The translations under genes and the position numbers were made by a program. A DNA stretch of 64,000 nucleotides, taken from the NCBI GenBank assembly GCA_025963715.1, contig JAOQAG010000022.1, positions 62,001-126,000 of the forward strand, read 5' to 3'. This document shows positions 1 to 8,303 of the stretch, piece after piece. Within the stretch, counting starts at the first letter, position 1. The number at the start of each line of letters is the position of its first letter. The notes under the pieces were generated by a model. That model saw nothing but the letters and a program-made list of their open reading frames with translations. It ran no database searches and was not told the DNA's origin. This stretch comes from Bacteroidota bacterium (GTDB lineage Bacteria; Bacteroidota; Bacteroidia; 2-12-FULL-35-15).

Positions 1-752
1 TAAATTGCATTCTCTGCAAGGTCATCGATCCGCGGATCAGAATTTTGCTCCGACAGCATTCCGCCGCCATTTCCATAGATCCGGAGGTTTTGCGGATTTA
101 CAGCTGCCATGTTAATTCCCAGGCCCGCTAAAAATGAATAAGAGATCTTGTAGATCCCGTCCGTAGTAGTAGCGATCTTATACCATTTGCCGCTTTGTAA
201 AACCGAATTTGCTGCGTATGTACGGCTGCGTGTAAACGATTTTGGCGTATACGAAGTGGTCACCTGCAGGTCGAAAGAAACTAATTTTTCGTATTTGCCG
301 GTAGTGCTGTTTTTCCGGATCGGGATAAAAGAAGCTACGCCGGAGTTGGTTTTTTTGTGAGTAAGTACGTGAGTAGTAATAACAATGCTATTCGTAATTC
401 TGCTTTTTCTGCTGATCAGGGCGCTTTCCGCATCCGTTAGCTGTTCATAAACAGCATTGATCAGTGTGGCGGTAAAGCTATTCTCATTGCCCCGCAGATC
501 CACACGCTTCGAATAACGCGGCAGGTATTGATCGCTGTGCTCATGATCAGCACCCTCAAACGATAATGCTTTGGCGTCTTCCCCTTCTATTTCGCTGATT
601 TTGACCGGCGCCGTCCATTTAATTGAATTGGCCGCTGCTGGCGGTAATTTTGCACTTAAATTGGAAGTTAATGGAGCAGTGTTATACTTGGTTTGTCCCA
701 AAAGGATGGAATGAACGAAGAAAAGTAGGATAAATAATTTTCCGATTCTCAT
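1..752 (-). CDS. porU: PorU, T9SS C-terminal signal peptidase/sortase (N-terminal part only)
   Basis: Open minus-strand frame that starts at an ATG at 752 and runs off the left edge, giving about 250 residues. It opens with a signal peptide (MRIGKLFILLFFVHSILLG, then Q). The N-terminal region includes a segment reading LRIYGNGGGMLSEQN, typical of PorU just before its mid domains. PorU is the gingipain-like cysteine protease of the type IX secretion system: it removes the C-terminal sorting domain of secreted proteins at the cell surface and attaches them to lipopolysaccharide. The catalytic His/Cys region lies outside the window. The divergent neighbours, porP/sprF and gldJ, fit, since porU and gldJ are neighbours in many gliding Bacteroidota. 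PorU is the best fit, but only the N-terminus is visible. Confidence 0.8.
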   Translation of the reverse strand, partial: MRIGKLFILLFFVHSILLGQTKYNTAPLTSNLSAKLPPAAANSIKWTAPVKISEIEGEDAKALSFEGADHEHSDQYLPRYSKRVDLRGNENSFTATLINAVYEQLTDAESALISRKSRITNSIVITTHVLTHKKTNSGVASFIPIRKNSTTGKYEKLVSFDLQVTTSYTPKSFTRSRTYAANSVLQSGKWYKIATTTDGIYKISYSFLAGLGINMAAVNPQNLRIYGNGGGMLSEQNSDPRIDDLAENAI

Positions 753-965
753 AGTAGCTTTTTGTAAAGAATTCAAATTTAACTAAAAATTAAGCAATAA
801 TATTGGCAGATATGAATTTTTAATATAAATTTGTGTATTGGATAAAATCAATTCAGAACGATATTATTTATTTTTTATTGCTTTTAAATATGTTTTTTTT
901 AACATTAAATGAAACTATTTATTAAAAATTATTGTATAATTGTGTCCCATTAAAATAAAGTAATT
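753..965. promoter_or_regulatory. Divergent AT-rich promoter region between porU and porP/sprF
   Basis: A 213-base, very AT-rich spacer between divergent genes. On the minus strand, positions 781-774 read TAAATTTG, matching the Bacteroidota -7 consensus TAnnTTTG, 22 bases before the porU start. On the plus strand, 935-942 reads TATAATTG, one mismatch from the consensus, 24 bases before porP. I see no convincing -33 TTTG at the right distance for either, so these are weak calls. Confidence 0.35.
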
Positions 966-1922
966 ATGTTAAAACGGCTTGTTTTAATTTTAACTGTGTT
1001 GTTTTCATTAGGGTTTGGCGGTAATCTATTTGCTCAAGATCCTGAGTTTACACAATTCTACGCGAATCCCCTTTATTTGAATCCTGCATTTGCAGGTACA
1101 GCACGCTGTCCGCGGATCTGCCTCAATTACCGTAATCAATGGCCAGCAATTTCCGGAACCTATGTAACCTACTCCGCTTCATACGATCAGCATTTTGATG
1201 CGATCAAAGGTGGTTTGGGATTATTAGTTACCAATGACAAAGCAGGCCAGGGAACACTTACAACCACAAATGTTTCAGGAATTTATTCTTACCAGTTAAA
1301 CATCAACCGCGAATTCTCAATGAAATTCGGCTTTCAGGCAACATACTTTCAAAAAAGTATCGACTGGAGCAAACTTACATTCGGTGATATGATTGACGAA
1401 CGCAGAGGTTTTGTTTACAATACCAATGAAGTTCCCGGACAATCAAAAAAATCAAACGTGGATTTATCTGCAGGTTTATTGGGATACAGCAAACGTTATT
1501 TCTTTGGATTTGCAGCACATCACTTAACACAACCGGATGAAGGATTGATCGGGCCAAGTAAATTACCGATGAAATTTACCGTACACGCCGGAGCCGTTCT
1601 TCCGATCGGCGATAAAGGCAACCAGACAATGATTTCCCCGAACGTCCTGTACCAGAAACAACAGGATTTTCAACAATTGAATTTAGGTGTATATGTAAAC
1701 AAAGGATCCATCGTTGGTGGGCTCTGGTATCGTAACCAGGATTCATTCATCGCCCTGATCGGTTTTACACAGCACTTCTTTAAAGTAGGTTACAGCTATG
1801 ACGTTACCGTGTCAAAACTAACAAACGCAACCGCAGGTTCACACGAGATCTCTTTCTCCCTGCAGTTTGAATGTAAACCGAAAAAGAAAAAATTCAGAAC
1901 AGTTAGCTGTCCATCTTTTTAA
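966..1922 (+). CDS. PorP/SprF family type IX secretion system membrane protein
   Basis: 318 residues with a signal peptide (MLKRLVLILTVLFSLGFGG...FAQ) followed by the family signature DPEFTQFYANPLYLNPAFAG and a motif of the QWPAISGTYVTYSASYDQ type. This marks the PorP/SprF family of outer-membrane barrel proteins, which act with the T9SS in export of adhesins and proteases. The rest alternates short beta strands typical of an outer-membrane barrel. The tail is Lys-rich and carries two Cys (FECKPKKKKFRTVSC), which is slightly unusual. gldJ follows 65 bases downstream in the same direction, so the two may be co-transcribed. Bacteroidota genomes carry many PorP/SprF paralogues, so which adhesin it serves cannot be told. 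Confidence 0.9.
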   Translation: MLKRLVLILTVLFSLGFGGNLFAQDPEFTQFYANPLYLNPAFAGTARCPRICLNYRNQWPAISGTYVTYSASYDQHFDAIKGGLGLLVTNDKAGQGTLTTTNVSGIYSYQLNINREFSMKFGFQATYFQKSIDWSKLTFGDMIDERRGFVYNTNEVPGQSKKSNVDLSAGLLGYSKRYFFGFAAHHLTQPDEGLIGPSKLPMKFTVHAGAVLPIGDKGNQTMISPNVLYQKQQDFQQLNLGVYVNKGSIVGGLWYRNQDSFIALIGFTQHFFKVGYSYDVTVSKLTNATAGSHEISFSLQFECKPKKKKFRTVSCPSF

Positions 1923-1987
1923 TAATCAAAAACAATTTTTTACCTGATATATAGTTATAGGCATAAGAATTAGTATTAACCAAATCA

Positions 1988-3565
1988 ATGAAAATGAAAA
2001 AATCAGCGAGCAAACTAATTTTACTTGGAGCAACAATGGTGGCTTTTTCAGCCTGCCAGAAAGAGCGTTCTCCGGTAACTGCTTGGGAATACAATAATCC
2101 TAAAAACGGAGGATTTGAAGTTGGGCCTTACGAAGAGCAAGAAACCGGACCTGGATTGGTATTGGTTGAAGGTGGTACCTTCACGATGGGTAGAGCTGAG
2201 CAGGATGTAACCTATGACTGGAATGCAATTCCAAGAAGGGTAACTGTTTCCTCTTTCTATATGGATCAGACAGAAGTACGCAACCTGGATTATCTTGAAT
2301 ATTTACACTGGACATCAAGAGTGTTCGGTCCGAATTTTTATGATGTTGTTAAAAAAGCATTGCCTGATACACTTGTATGGCGCGATCGTTTAGCATTCAA
2401 CGAACCTTACGTTGAATACTATTTACGTCACCCGTCTTACAGAGATTACCCTGTTGTAGGTGTAAACTGGTTGCAGGCTTCCGATTTCTGCGCCTGGCGT
2501 ACTGACCGTGTGAATGAATTTATCCTGATCCGCGAAGGTATCCTGGAGCACAATCCTTCACCAACTGAAAACGATTATTTTAATACCGACCAATACCTTG
2601 CAGGTAAATGGCAGGGAACTGTTGCAACACCAATTCCTTCTATGGATCCTAATGGTGGTGATCGTTTGGTACGTATAGAAGACGGGATCTTTTTACCGCG
2701 CTACCGCCTGCCGACAGAAGCTGAATGGGAATTTGCAGCTTATGGTCTAATCGGAAACACTGTTGGTGAGCGTATCACCGACAGAAGATTGTATCCCTGG
2801 AATGGTCACGGTACCCGTAACCCTGATTCAAAATATTTAGGCCAGATGTTAGCCAACTATCAGCGTAGTAATGGTGATATGATGGGTACTGCAGGTCAAT
2901 TGAACGATGCCGGGGATATCACTACACCTGTGTTCTCATACTGGCCGAACGATTACGGTTTGTATAACATGGCAGGTAACGTAAGTGAGTGGGTAATGGA
3001 TGTATACCGTCCTTTATCTCCTGAAGATAAAGCAGATTTCCGTCCGTTCCGTGGTAACGTATTCAAAACACAGGAGCGCGATGTGGATGGTATCATGATC
3101 AGCGATACAATTAAATACGATGTTGATAGTAATATCGTGAGCATCCCGGGGATGGTTCGCTGGAGAGATGTAAGCATTGCTGTTCCGGATGATAATCTGG
3201 ACGAAAGAAGAAATTACAAGTATGCTGATAATATCAACTACCAGGATGGTGATGTTCAGTCACAGATTGATGGGTTGGCTGGTATTTCATGGACAGATAA
3301 ATATGATCCTGCAGCTTCAGGAAAGCCTGAAAGCAGCGGAATGTATAACGCACCTGTAAAAGTAGATGATCAAGATCCTTCTTTAACATCTATGGTAAAC
3401 GATAAAGCACGCGTTTATAAAGGTGGTTCATGGAGAGACCGTGCATATTGGATGGTACCGGGAACAAGACGTTTTCTTGATCAGCGCCAGTCAACAGCAT
3501 GGATCGGATTCCGTTGTGCAATGACCCGTGTGGGTAGCCCTGTTGGTTTAGGTGGCAGACGCTAA
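1988..3565 (+). CDS. gldJ: GldJ, gliding motility/T9SS lipoprotein with an SUMF1-like fold
   Basis: 525 residues. The N-terminus is a lipoprotein signal with lipobox FSAC (lipidated Cys23). Residues from about 55 to the end form a formylglycine-generating-enzyme-like (SUMF1) domain: LVLVEGGTFTMG, FYMDQTEVRN, YRLPTEAEWEFAAYG, YPWNG, LYNMAGNVSEWV, YKGGSWRD and GFRC. GldJ and GldK are non-enzymatic lipoproteins with this fold and form outer-membrane-associated structures needed for gliding and T9SS secretion. The length and the neighbouring porU favour GldJ over GldK, which normally sits in gldKLMN. A strong terminator follows 25 bases after the stop. Confidence 0.88.
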   Translation: MKMKKSASKLILLGATMVAFSACQKERSPVTAWEYNNPKNGGFEVGPYEEQETGPGLVLVEGGTFTMGRAEQDVTYDWNAIPRRVTVSSFYMDQTEVRNLDYLEYLHWTSRVFGPNFYDVVKKALPDTLVWRDRLAFNEPYVEYYLRHPSYRDYPVVGVNWLQASDFCAWRTDRVNEFILIREGILEHNPSPTENDYFNTDQYLAGKWQGTVATPIPSMDPNGGDRLVRIEDGIFLPRYRLPTEAEWEFAAYGLIGNTVGERITDRRLYPWNGHGTRNPDSKYLGQMLANYQRSNGDMMGTAGQLNDAGDITTPVFSYWPNDYGLYNMAGNVSEWVMDVYRPLSPEDKADFRPFRGNVFKTQERDVDGIMISDTIKYDVDSNIVSIPGMVRWRDVSIAVPDDNLDERRNYKYADNINYQDGDVQSQIDGLAGISWTDKYDPAASGKPESSGMYNAPVKVDDQDPSLTSMVNDKARVYKGGSWRDRAYWMVPGTRRFLDQRQSTAWIGFRCAMTRVGSPVGLGGRR

Positions 3566-3589
3566 TACTTAAAACAGAAAATACAATAT

Positions 3590-3628
3590 AAAAAGAGCGC
3601 CCTTACATTTTGTAAGGGCGCTCTTTTT
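3590..3628. terminator. Bidirectional rho-independent terminator between gldJ and the minus-strand gene at 3702
   Basis: Perfect 17-bp inverted repeat (3590-3606 with 3612-3628) around a 5-base ATTTT loop. The core is GAGCGCCCTTAC. The stem starts with five A and ends with five T, so it can end transcription from both converging genes. Confidence 0.92.
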
Positions 3629-3701
3629 ATATGTCCGGTATGGTGCAGTATGATTATTTTGTTCTTCTCAAATCTTACATCTCATTTCGCAGAGCTAGCT
3701 G

Positions 3702-5204
3702 TTAAACAGGAATGTCAAAATACTGGATCATGTCCCTGATCATCGTTTCCACATGTTTTAATTTATCATTCTCATTTGTTTTTTTCAGCATTGCCTGCAA
3801 TTTTTCTACATATTGCTTGCGCTGCGTGCTTTGCCATTGAGATGTATAATAGATCGCTTTGATCGTTACATCGTTCTCGATGTTCTTGCTGGTTCCTGCG
3901 GTAAGCTTTTCATAGCGCTTGTAACATTCCTGGATCCCCTCATGATCGCCAAGGTAAAAATATCCAATAATTAGTGTGGCAAACAATGCATCATACAAAC
4001 GCTGAAAAGCGATCTGCTGAAAATTTACCAGTAGTGATTCCAGTTTTTCCACCGCTTTTTGAATCTCTTCTTTTGTTCCCAAAATTAAAAATCCGCAGTA
4101 AATATTGTTAAGATTAATAAACCGCACATACAATCCCTCATCCCAGATTGGTTTTGCAAGGATCTCTTCACATTTCTTTTTATAAAAACCAATTTGTGTT
4201 TTTATTTCTTTCGGAAGATTTTCATTGTAATCTTTCCGGTAACCGTAACAATGATGCGTCAGGTAATAGCTTGCCTGGATGCTTAAATAAATGATCTCGG
4301 GCGTATTAACGTAGTTTTTCCAGAAACGCAGTGGTTCTCTTTTTTTGATCAGCGCCGCAGCTTCCTTCTGCAATTCATCCTTATCCAGCTTGTGAATTAA
4401 AAGCTTCAGTTTTAAATAATCAACGTTCAATTGGATATCATCCGAAAATGAAAAAATAATGAATCCGTTTTTCTCCAGGTCATCCGTTAATGTATCCAGC
4501 TCTTCCGAAATTTCGGTGCTGTAAAAGCGCTCGGCATTTAAATAGTTCAGGGTTTGGCAATAGGCAAAGCGGCTTAAAAGCTGAATGCTCAGTGATTCGC
4601 TTTTTCGGTATTTGTCATAAAAATTCAAATGCTCTTCCATTTCCTTATCCGACAAACTGCTTTTTCCCTTAAAATTGAGATTTTGGCGCATGTACAGATA
4701 GATCTGGTTTACAATATGCTCGTATTTCAATAGCTCGCTGATGCGCTGATGATGCTTGATCGCAGTAGTTTTATTTTCCGTTATAAATGCCTGTTGCGCG
4801 TAATATTTATGGATGGCGATGGCTGTCGAAAAATCTTCTATTTTTTCGGCAATATCCAGCAATACCTCCGCAATATCATTTGCTTTTTGAAGCTCACCCT
4901 TGTTGATGTACTGCTCTATCAGTGAAATGTTGTGATGCAGGAAAGACGGGTGGTTCCGGCTTAAGTAAGACGTAAGACGAAAGGTATAATGGACCAGCTG
5001 AAAAAATTTCTTTTTGCTTTTTTCATCCTTGGAGTCATACACCGCCTTGCACAAATGATCCGACTCTTTTTGGAGCCATTCATCCTTGCGGATTTGCGTG
5101 ATTAATTTTAGTGGAAGTTCTGCATTGCTTTCTTTCAAATGGTTTTTAAACTCATTGAAATGATAATCGTCCAGCAATAATATTACCTTTTGTATGCTCA
5201 GCAT
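3702..5204 (-). CDS. Hypothetical helical-repeat protein (TPR-like)
   Basis: 500 residues, no signal peptide, no membrane segment, no catalytic motif that I recognise. The sequence is rich in Leu, Lys, Glu and Tyr with regularly spaced amphipathic helices (for example EVLLDIAEKIEDFSTAIAIHKYYAQQ and HHQRISELLKYE), which suggests an all-helical TPR-like solenoid in the cytoplasm. It loosely resembles the 508-residue protein at 40286-41812 in length, helix pattern and N-terminal style. Both may belong to one Bacteroidota-specific family. It converges on gldJ and is separated from it by a bidirectional terminator, so it is its own transcription unit. The role is unknown. Confidence 0.7.
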   Translation of the reverse strand: MLSIQKVILLLDDYHFNEFKNHLKESNAELPLKLITQIRKDEWLQKESDHLCKAVYDSKDEKSKKKFFQLVHYTFRLTSYLSRNHPSFLHHNISLIEQYINKGELQKANDIAEVLLDIAEKIEDFSTAIAIHKYYAQQAFITENKTTAIKHHQRISELLKYEHIVNQIYLYMRQNLNFKGKSSLSDKEMEEHLNFYDKYRKSESLSIQLLSRFAYCQTLNYLNAERFYSTEISEELDTLTDDLEKNGFIIFSFSDDIQLNVDYLKLKLLIHKLDKDELQKEAAALIKKREPLRFWKNYVNTPEIIYLSIQASYYLTHHCYGYRKDYNENLPKEIKTQIGFYKKKCEEILAKPIWDEGLYVRFINLNNIYCGFLILGTKEEIQKAVEKLESLLVNFQQIAFQRLYDALFATLIIGYFYLGDHEGIQECYKRYEKLTAGTSKNIENDVTIKAIYYTSQWQSTQRKQYVEKLQAMLKKTNENDKLKHVETMIRDMIQYFDIPV

Positions 5205-5428
5205 AAATGCGATGTAAGCTCCGAATTTACATAAAATTTATTTTAGATCACAGAATTTAACAAACCGGAAAGTGGTACAAAATTATTCTGGGGAGTAAGC
5301 AGAAATGATTGTTCCCGGCTGAGATGTCTGATTTTTAATTTCCATCGGTAGCTAAAGCAGGATGTACAAAACGATTGTTTAGTTGCATGCAGGATCATTT
5401 ATATTTATTTTTTTACAAATAAATGAGC

Positions 5429-5452
5429 GTTCAGCACTTACAAGTGCTGAAC
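5429..5452. repeat. 24-bp perfect palindrome in the 5205-5533 spacer
   Basis: Arms of 11 bp (GTTCAGCACTT at 5429-5439 and its complement at 5442-5452) separated by AC. No T-run follows, so it does not look like a terminator. It could be a dispersed palindromic repeat or a protein-binding site. The rest of the 329-base spacer is AT-rich, and apart from this element and the ung terminator I see nothing in it. Confidence 0.6.
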
Positions 5453-5495
5453 AATACATCAAAAAATAGTAAAGAAGCAGATGATGAAGTCGGGG

Positions 5496-5540
5496 AAAAT
5501 GGCCCGCTTGTTCAAATGGAACAGCGGGTCATTTTATTTT
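5496..5540 (-). terminator. Rho-independent terminator of ung
   Basis: Imperfect stem pairing AAAATGGCCCGCT (5496-5508) with AGCGGGTCATTTT (5523-5535), read on the minus strand. The upper arm overlaps the ung stop codon at 5534-5536. Confidence 0.7.
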
Positions 5541-6223
5541 ATGCTCCAGTCGATGGGCTGAATCCCTTCATGAGCAAGCAATTTATTGGTTTTTGAAAAA
5601 TGTTTGCAGCCAAAAAAAGCACCGCGGGCAAGGGGAGAAGGGTGGGCTGCTTTTAAAACAAAATGTTTATTCTGATCGATCAGCGCTTCCTTTGATTGCG
5701 CAAAGCTGCCCCAGAGTAAAAAAACAATTCCCTTTTTTTTGTCCGAAATCGCTTTGATTACGGCATCCGTAAATGTTTCCCAGCCTTTTTTCTGGTGTGA
5801 TCCCGGAGTATTGGCCCTTACTGTTAAGGTAGCATTTAAAAGCAGGATGCCTTGCCTGGCCCAGGATTCAAGGTTGCCGGTATTCGGGATCGGGATGTTC
5901 AGATCGGTATTCAGCTCTTTGAAAATGTTTTTTAAGGAAGGCGGCGTAGGAATGCCGGGGCTTACCGAAAAACACAATCCGTTTGCCTGTCCGGCTCCGT
6001 GGTAGGGATCCTGCCCGATAATCACCACTTTTACATCCTCAAAAGGAGTATAATTAAAGGCAGCAAAAATTTTATTGCCCGGCGGGTATACGGTATGCGC
6101 TTTTTTTTCAGCCACTAAAAACTGCTTCAGATGAACAAAGTAAGGCGCCGAAAATTCGCTTTCCAGCACTTTCTTCCAGCTTTCATCAATTGCCGGGCTT
6201 ATATTTTTTTCAGAAGAATCCAT
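5534..6223 (-). CDS. ung: Uracil-DNA glycosylase (family 1)
   Basis: 229 residues, normal length for family-1 UNG. This enzyme removes uracil from DNA in base-excision repair. Visible motifs: the water-activating loop GQDPYHG (catalytic Asp72), the uracil-binding LLLNATLTV segment, VFLLWGSFAQ, and the minor-groove intercalation loop HPSPLA near residue 195. The product is cytoplasmic. The start at the ATG at 6223 gives a typical N-terminus. It is followed directly by a terminator and stands divergent from the small lipoprotein genes at 6386. Confidence 0.97.
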   Translation of the reverse strand: MDSSEKNISPAIDESWKKVLESEFSAPYFVHLKQFLVAEKKAHTVYPPGNKIFAAFNYTPFEDVKVVIIGQDPYHGAGQANGLCFSVSPGIPTPPSLKNIFKELNTDLNIPIPNTGNLESWARQGILLLNATLTVRANTPGSHQKKGWETFTDAVIKAISDKKKGIVFLLWGSFAQSKEALIDQNKHFVLKAAHPSPLARGAFFGCKHFSKTNKLLAHEGIQPIDWSIK

Positions 6224-6307
6224 ATTAAAATGATTAAATGACCTTGCAAAAGTAATTTATTGAGCAGGTAAACGTTGTATATTGTGTAAAAAATATTTCT
6301 TTTCGTG

Positions 6308-6338
6308 CTTGCATAACTGTAGAATTATCTTATTTTTG
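6308..6338 (+). promoter_or_regulatory. Promoter of the small lipoprotein-ytxJ unit
   Basis: TTG at 6309-6311 (within CTTG), a 19-base spacer, then TATTTTTG at 6331-6338. This matches the Bacteroidota -33/-7 arrangement (TTTG...TAnnTTTG), with one mismatch at -33. The first start codon is 47 bases downstream. Confidence 0.6.
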
Positions 6339-6385
6339 CATTTCACATTTAAGTTAAAAGAACAATTTTATTTACTCTGACGATC

Positions 6386-6538
6386 ATGAAAAAAGTTTTG
6401 ATAGTTTTTGTTTCCGTTGTTTTTGTAAGTGCTACGCTATCATCTTGCAGAAGCCATGAACGTTGCGCGGCATACGGTAAGATAAATAAAATTGATTCCG
6501 GGAAATCATTTGTGAATAAAACAGAAAAATCGATCTAA
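6386..6538 (+). CDS. Small predicted lipoprotein A (50 aa)
   Basis: ATG at 6386, stop at 6536-6538. The protein has a lipoprotein signal peptide ending LSSC (Cys21). The mature part is only 30 residues, with the pattern C21-R-x4-C27-x-A-Y30 and a basic tail ending NKTEKSI. The next gene encodes a protein with the same spacing (C21, R22, C27, A29, Y30, tail KTERSI), so the two are tandem paralogues; the shared pattern strongly supports both being real. It probably sits in the inner or outer membrane; function unknown. The adjacent ytxJ hints at a thiol-related context, but that is only inference. Confidence 0.72.
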   Translation: MKKVLIVFVSVVFVSATLSSCRSHERCAAYGKINKIDSGKSFVNKTEKSI

Positions 6539-6565
6539 ATTAATCCTCTCAAAATCCTCTCTACC

Positions 6566-6709
6566 ATGAAAAAATTATTCATCGTTTCTATATCGGTTCT
6601 TTTTGTTGCAGCTTCTGTATGTTCTTGCAGACAACCAGCTCATTGTCAGGCTTACAGCACTACTAAAATCGTAAAAGAAAAAGTGGACAAAACCGAGAGA
6701 TCTATCTAA
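6566..6709 (+). CDS. Small predicted lipoprotein B (47 aa), paralogue of A
   Basis: ATG at 6566, stop at 6707-6709, 27 bases after gene A. Signal peptide with lipobox VCSC (Cys21), then a 27-residue mature part with R22, C27, A29 and Y30 at the same positions as in lipoprotein A, and the ending KTERSI. ytxJ starts only 10 bases downstream, so A, B and ytxJ look like one operon. No function can be assigned. The second Cys could form a disulfide or be a thiolation target, which would fit the neighbour, but nothing in the sequence proves this. Confidence 0.72.
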   Translation: MKKLFIVSISVLFVAASVCSCRQPAHCQAYSTTKIVKEKVDKTERSI

Positions 6710-6718
6710 TCAGATTTC

Positions 6719-7057
6719 ATGGACTGGTTACTTCTTTCAGAGGAAAATCAACTGGTTGAAATTTACGAACGCTCATTCGAGCCGGATATCAAAGGAATCA
6801 TACTTTTTAAGCACAGCACCAGATGTGGTATCAGTTCAATGGCCAAAAGCCGTTTGGAGCGTTATGGCAATTTTGATGCACCCGTTTATTACCTGGATTT
6901 GCTTTCATATAGAAATTTATCCGATAAAATTGCCGGGCAGTATGATGTGGAACATCAATCGCCGCAGGTTATTATCATAAAAAATGGGAAATGTGTTTAC
7001 ACCGCTTCCCATTCCGAAATTGACTTTGCGTCCATTCAAACATTTCTCAATAGTTAA
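6719..7057 (+). CDS. ytxJ: Bacillithiol-system redox protein YtxJ
   Basis: 112 residues, full length for the YtxJ (DUF2847) family, a thioredoxin-fold protein with a single active Cys. The active-site segment is LFKHSTRCGISSMA, with Cys36 in the usual place and no second Cys. The C-terminal part SPQVIIIKNGKCVYTASH is the thioredoxin cis-Pro/beta region. YtxJ is thought to act as a monothiol bacilliredoxin, removing bacillithiol from proteins after oxidative stress. Its presence suggests that this organism makes bacillithiol. The 3' end overlaps the convergent OsmC gene by 11 bases. Confidence 0.88.
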   Translation: MDWLLLSEENQLVEIYERSFEPDIKGIILFKHSTRCGISSMAKSRLERYGNFDAPVYYLDLLSYRNLSDKIAGQYDVEHQSPQVIIIKNGKCVYTASHSEIDFASIQTFLNS

Positions 7058-7451
7058 AAATTACCGTTTGTTTTAACTCCGCGCTCAGGCTTTTGCTTAC
7101 AGGGCAAGTGCGTGCAGCATGTTCCAGTAATTCTTTTTCCTTGTCGCTGTAATTGTTTGCTGGCATAGTAAACTCTACAATGATCTCGCCCACCCTGCGC
7201 GGGTTTGCTTCCATGATTTTTGTAATGTCCACCGTTGTGCCTTCCATTTTAATGTCATGGCGCTGTGCAACAATCCCCATGATCGTAAGCATGCAATTGC
7301 CAAGCGAAGTAGCCAGCAGGTCGGTAGGTGAAAATGCCTCGCCTTTTCCGTTATTATCCACCGGTGCATCAGTGATCAGGGTTTGCCCTGATTGAAGATG
7401 AACAGCCTCTGTTCTTAAATTTCCAGTGTATGTTATTTTCGAAGTTTTCAT
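7047..7451 (-). CDS. OsmC/Ohr family peroxiredoxin-like protein
   Basis: 134 residues counted from the ATG at 7451; a TTG two codons upstream is also possible, but AGGAG lies 11 bases before the ATG. The family's two redox Cys are present: Cys53 in LGNCMLTIMG and Cys116 in RTCPVSKSL. The SPTDLLATSLGNC motif is typical of the YhfA/OsmC branch. Members reduce organic hydroperoxides or handle other small electrophiles in the cytoplasm. The gene converges on ytxJ with an 11-base overlap of the 3' ends, so the two transcripts would be antisense to each other there. Both products deal with thiol/peroxide stress. Confidence 0.9.
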   Translation of the reverse strand: MKTSKITYTGNLRTEAVHLQSGQTLITDAPVDNNGKGEAFSPTDLLATSLGNCMLTIMGIVAQRHDIKMEGTTVDITKIMEANPRRVGEIIVEFTMPANNYSDKEKELLEHAARTCPVSKSLSAELKQTVIFNY

Positions 7452-7510
7452 GAACAAAATTCTCCTTTTTGTGTTTAAATTAATACATTTGTAAGTACAA
7501 AGATAGTTGA

Positions 7511-8275
7511 ATGTTTAAGAAATTATTCCCTCTTTTCGCGATCACATTAATTTCCTCCGGTTTGTTCGGGCAGGAGTTGAAAGACGATCTTACACGTTTG
7601 CAAAACGGCGAAGATCTGAATGTGATGTACCGTAATGAATCCTCGTTCGGGATTTATGCGCACAGTGCTGGCGGCTTTGGGCTGGCTTACAGGCGCGGAC
7701 AAATGGTAAATGTGAAACGCAAACGCATGCTGGAAGTGGAATTGCAAAATTTCAAACATCCGAAAGAAGTAAAAAGTGTAAATTCTTATTTCGAAAATTC
7801 CAAAGGGTTTATTTACGGCAAATTAAATTCATTCCTGATCCTGCGTCCGGGTGTTGGTTATCAAAACCGGCTGTATCAAAAAAGCGATAAAAAAAGTGTA
7901 GAGATCCGTTATTCCTATTTTGTAGGCGCCACGCTGGCATTTGCAAAGCCGGTATACCTGGAAATTGTGAGGGACAGCCAGAAGGGGATTGTTTCAACAG
8001 AACGATACGACCCGGAAGTGCATTCGATCGATATGATCTATGGAAAAGCCCCGTTTTTTAAAGGAATTGAAAAAACGAAGATTTACCCGGGAGCATACGC
8101 AAAGCTGGCACTCAGCTTTGAATACGCCGATCGTTATAACAGCATAAAAGCCATAGAAACAGGCGTAGTGTTTGACGTATACCCGAAAGCACTGCCAATG
8201 ATGGCGTATACCCCTAAACAAGAATTATACGCCTCTTTATACCTCAAAATAATCTGGGGCAGAAAATGGTTCTAG
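7511..8275 (+). CDS. Predicted outer-membrane or envelope protein of unknown function
   Basis: 254 residues with a clear signal peptide ([21 protein letters not shown]). The mature chain shows alternating short beta strands and ends in an aromatic residue (GRKWF), both common in outer-membrane beta-barrel proteins. Motifs include FGLAYRRGQ and [13 protein letters not shown]. lipA starts 29 bases downstream on the same strand, so they are probably co-transcribed, although a functional link to lipoate synthesis is not obvious. I do not recognise a named family; the call rests on composition and signal peptide. Confidence 0.75.
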   Translation: MFKKLFPLFAITLISSGLFGQELKDDLTRLQNGEDLNVMYRNESSFGIYAHSAGGFGLAYRRGQMVNVKRKRMLEVELQNFKHPKEVKSVNSYFENSKGFIYGKLNSFLILRPGVGYQNRLYQKSDKKSVEIRYSYFVGATLAFAKPVYLEIVRDSQKGIVSTERYDPEVHSIDMIYGKAPFFKGIEKTKIYPGAYAKLALSFEYADRYNSIKAIETGVVFDVYPKALPMMAYTPKQELYASLYLKIIWGRKWF

Positions 8276-8303
8276 CATAAAAAGATCAGAGGAGAAATCA
8301 GCG

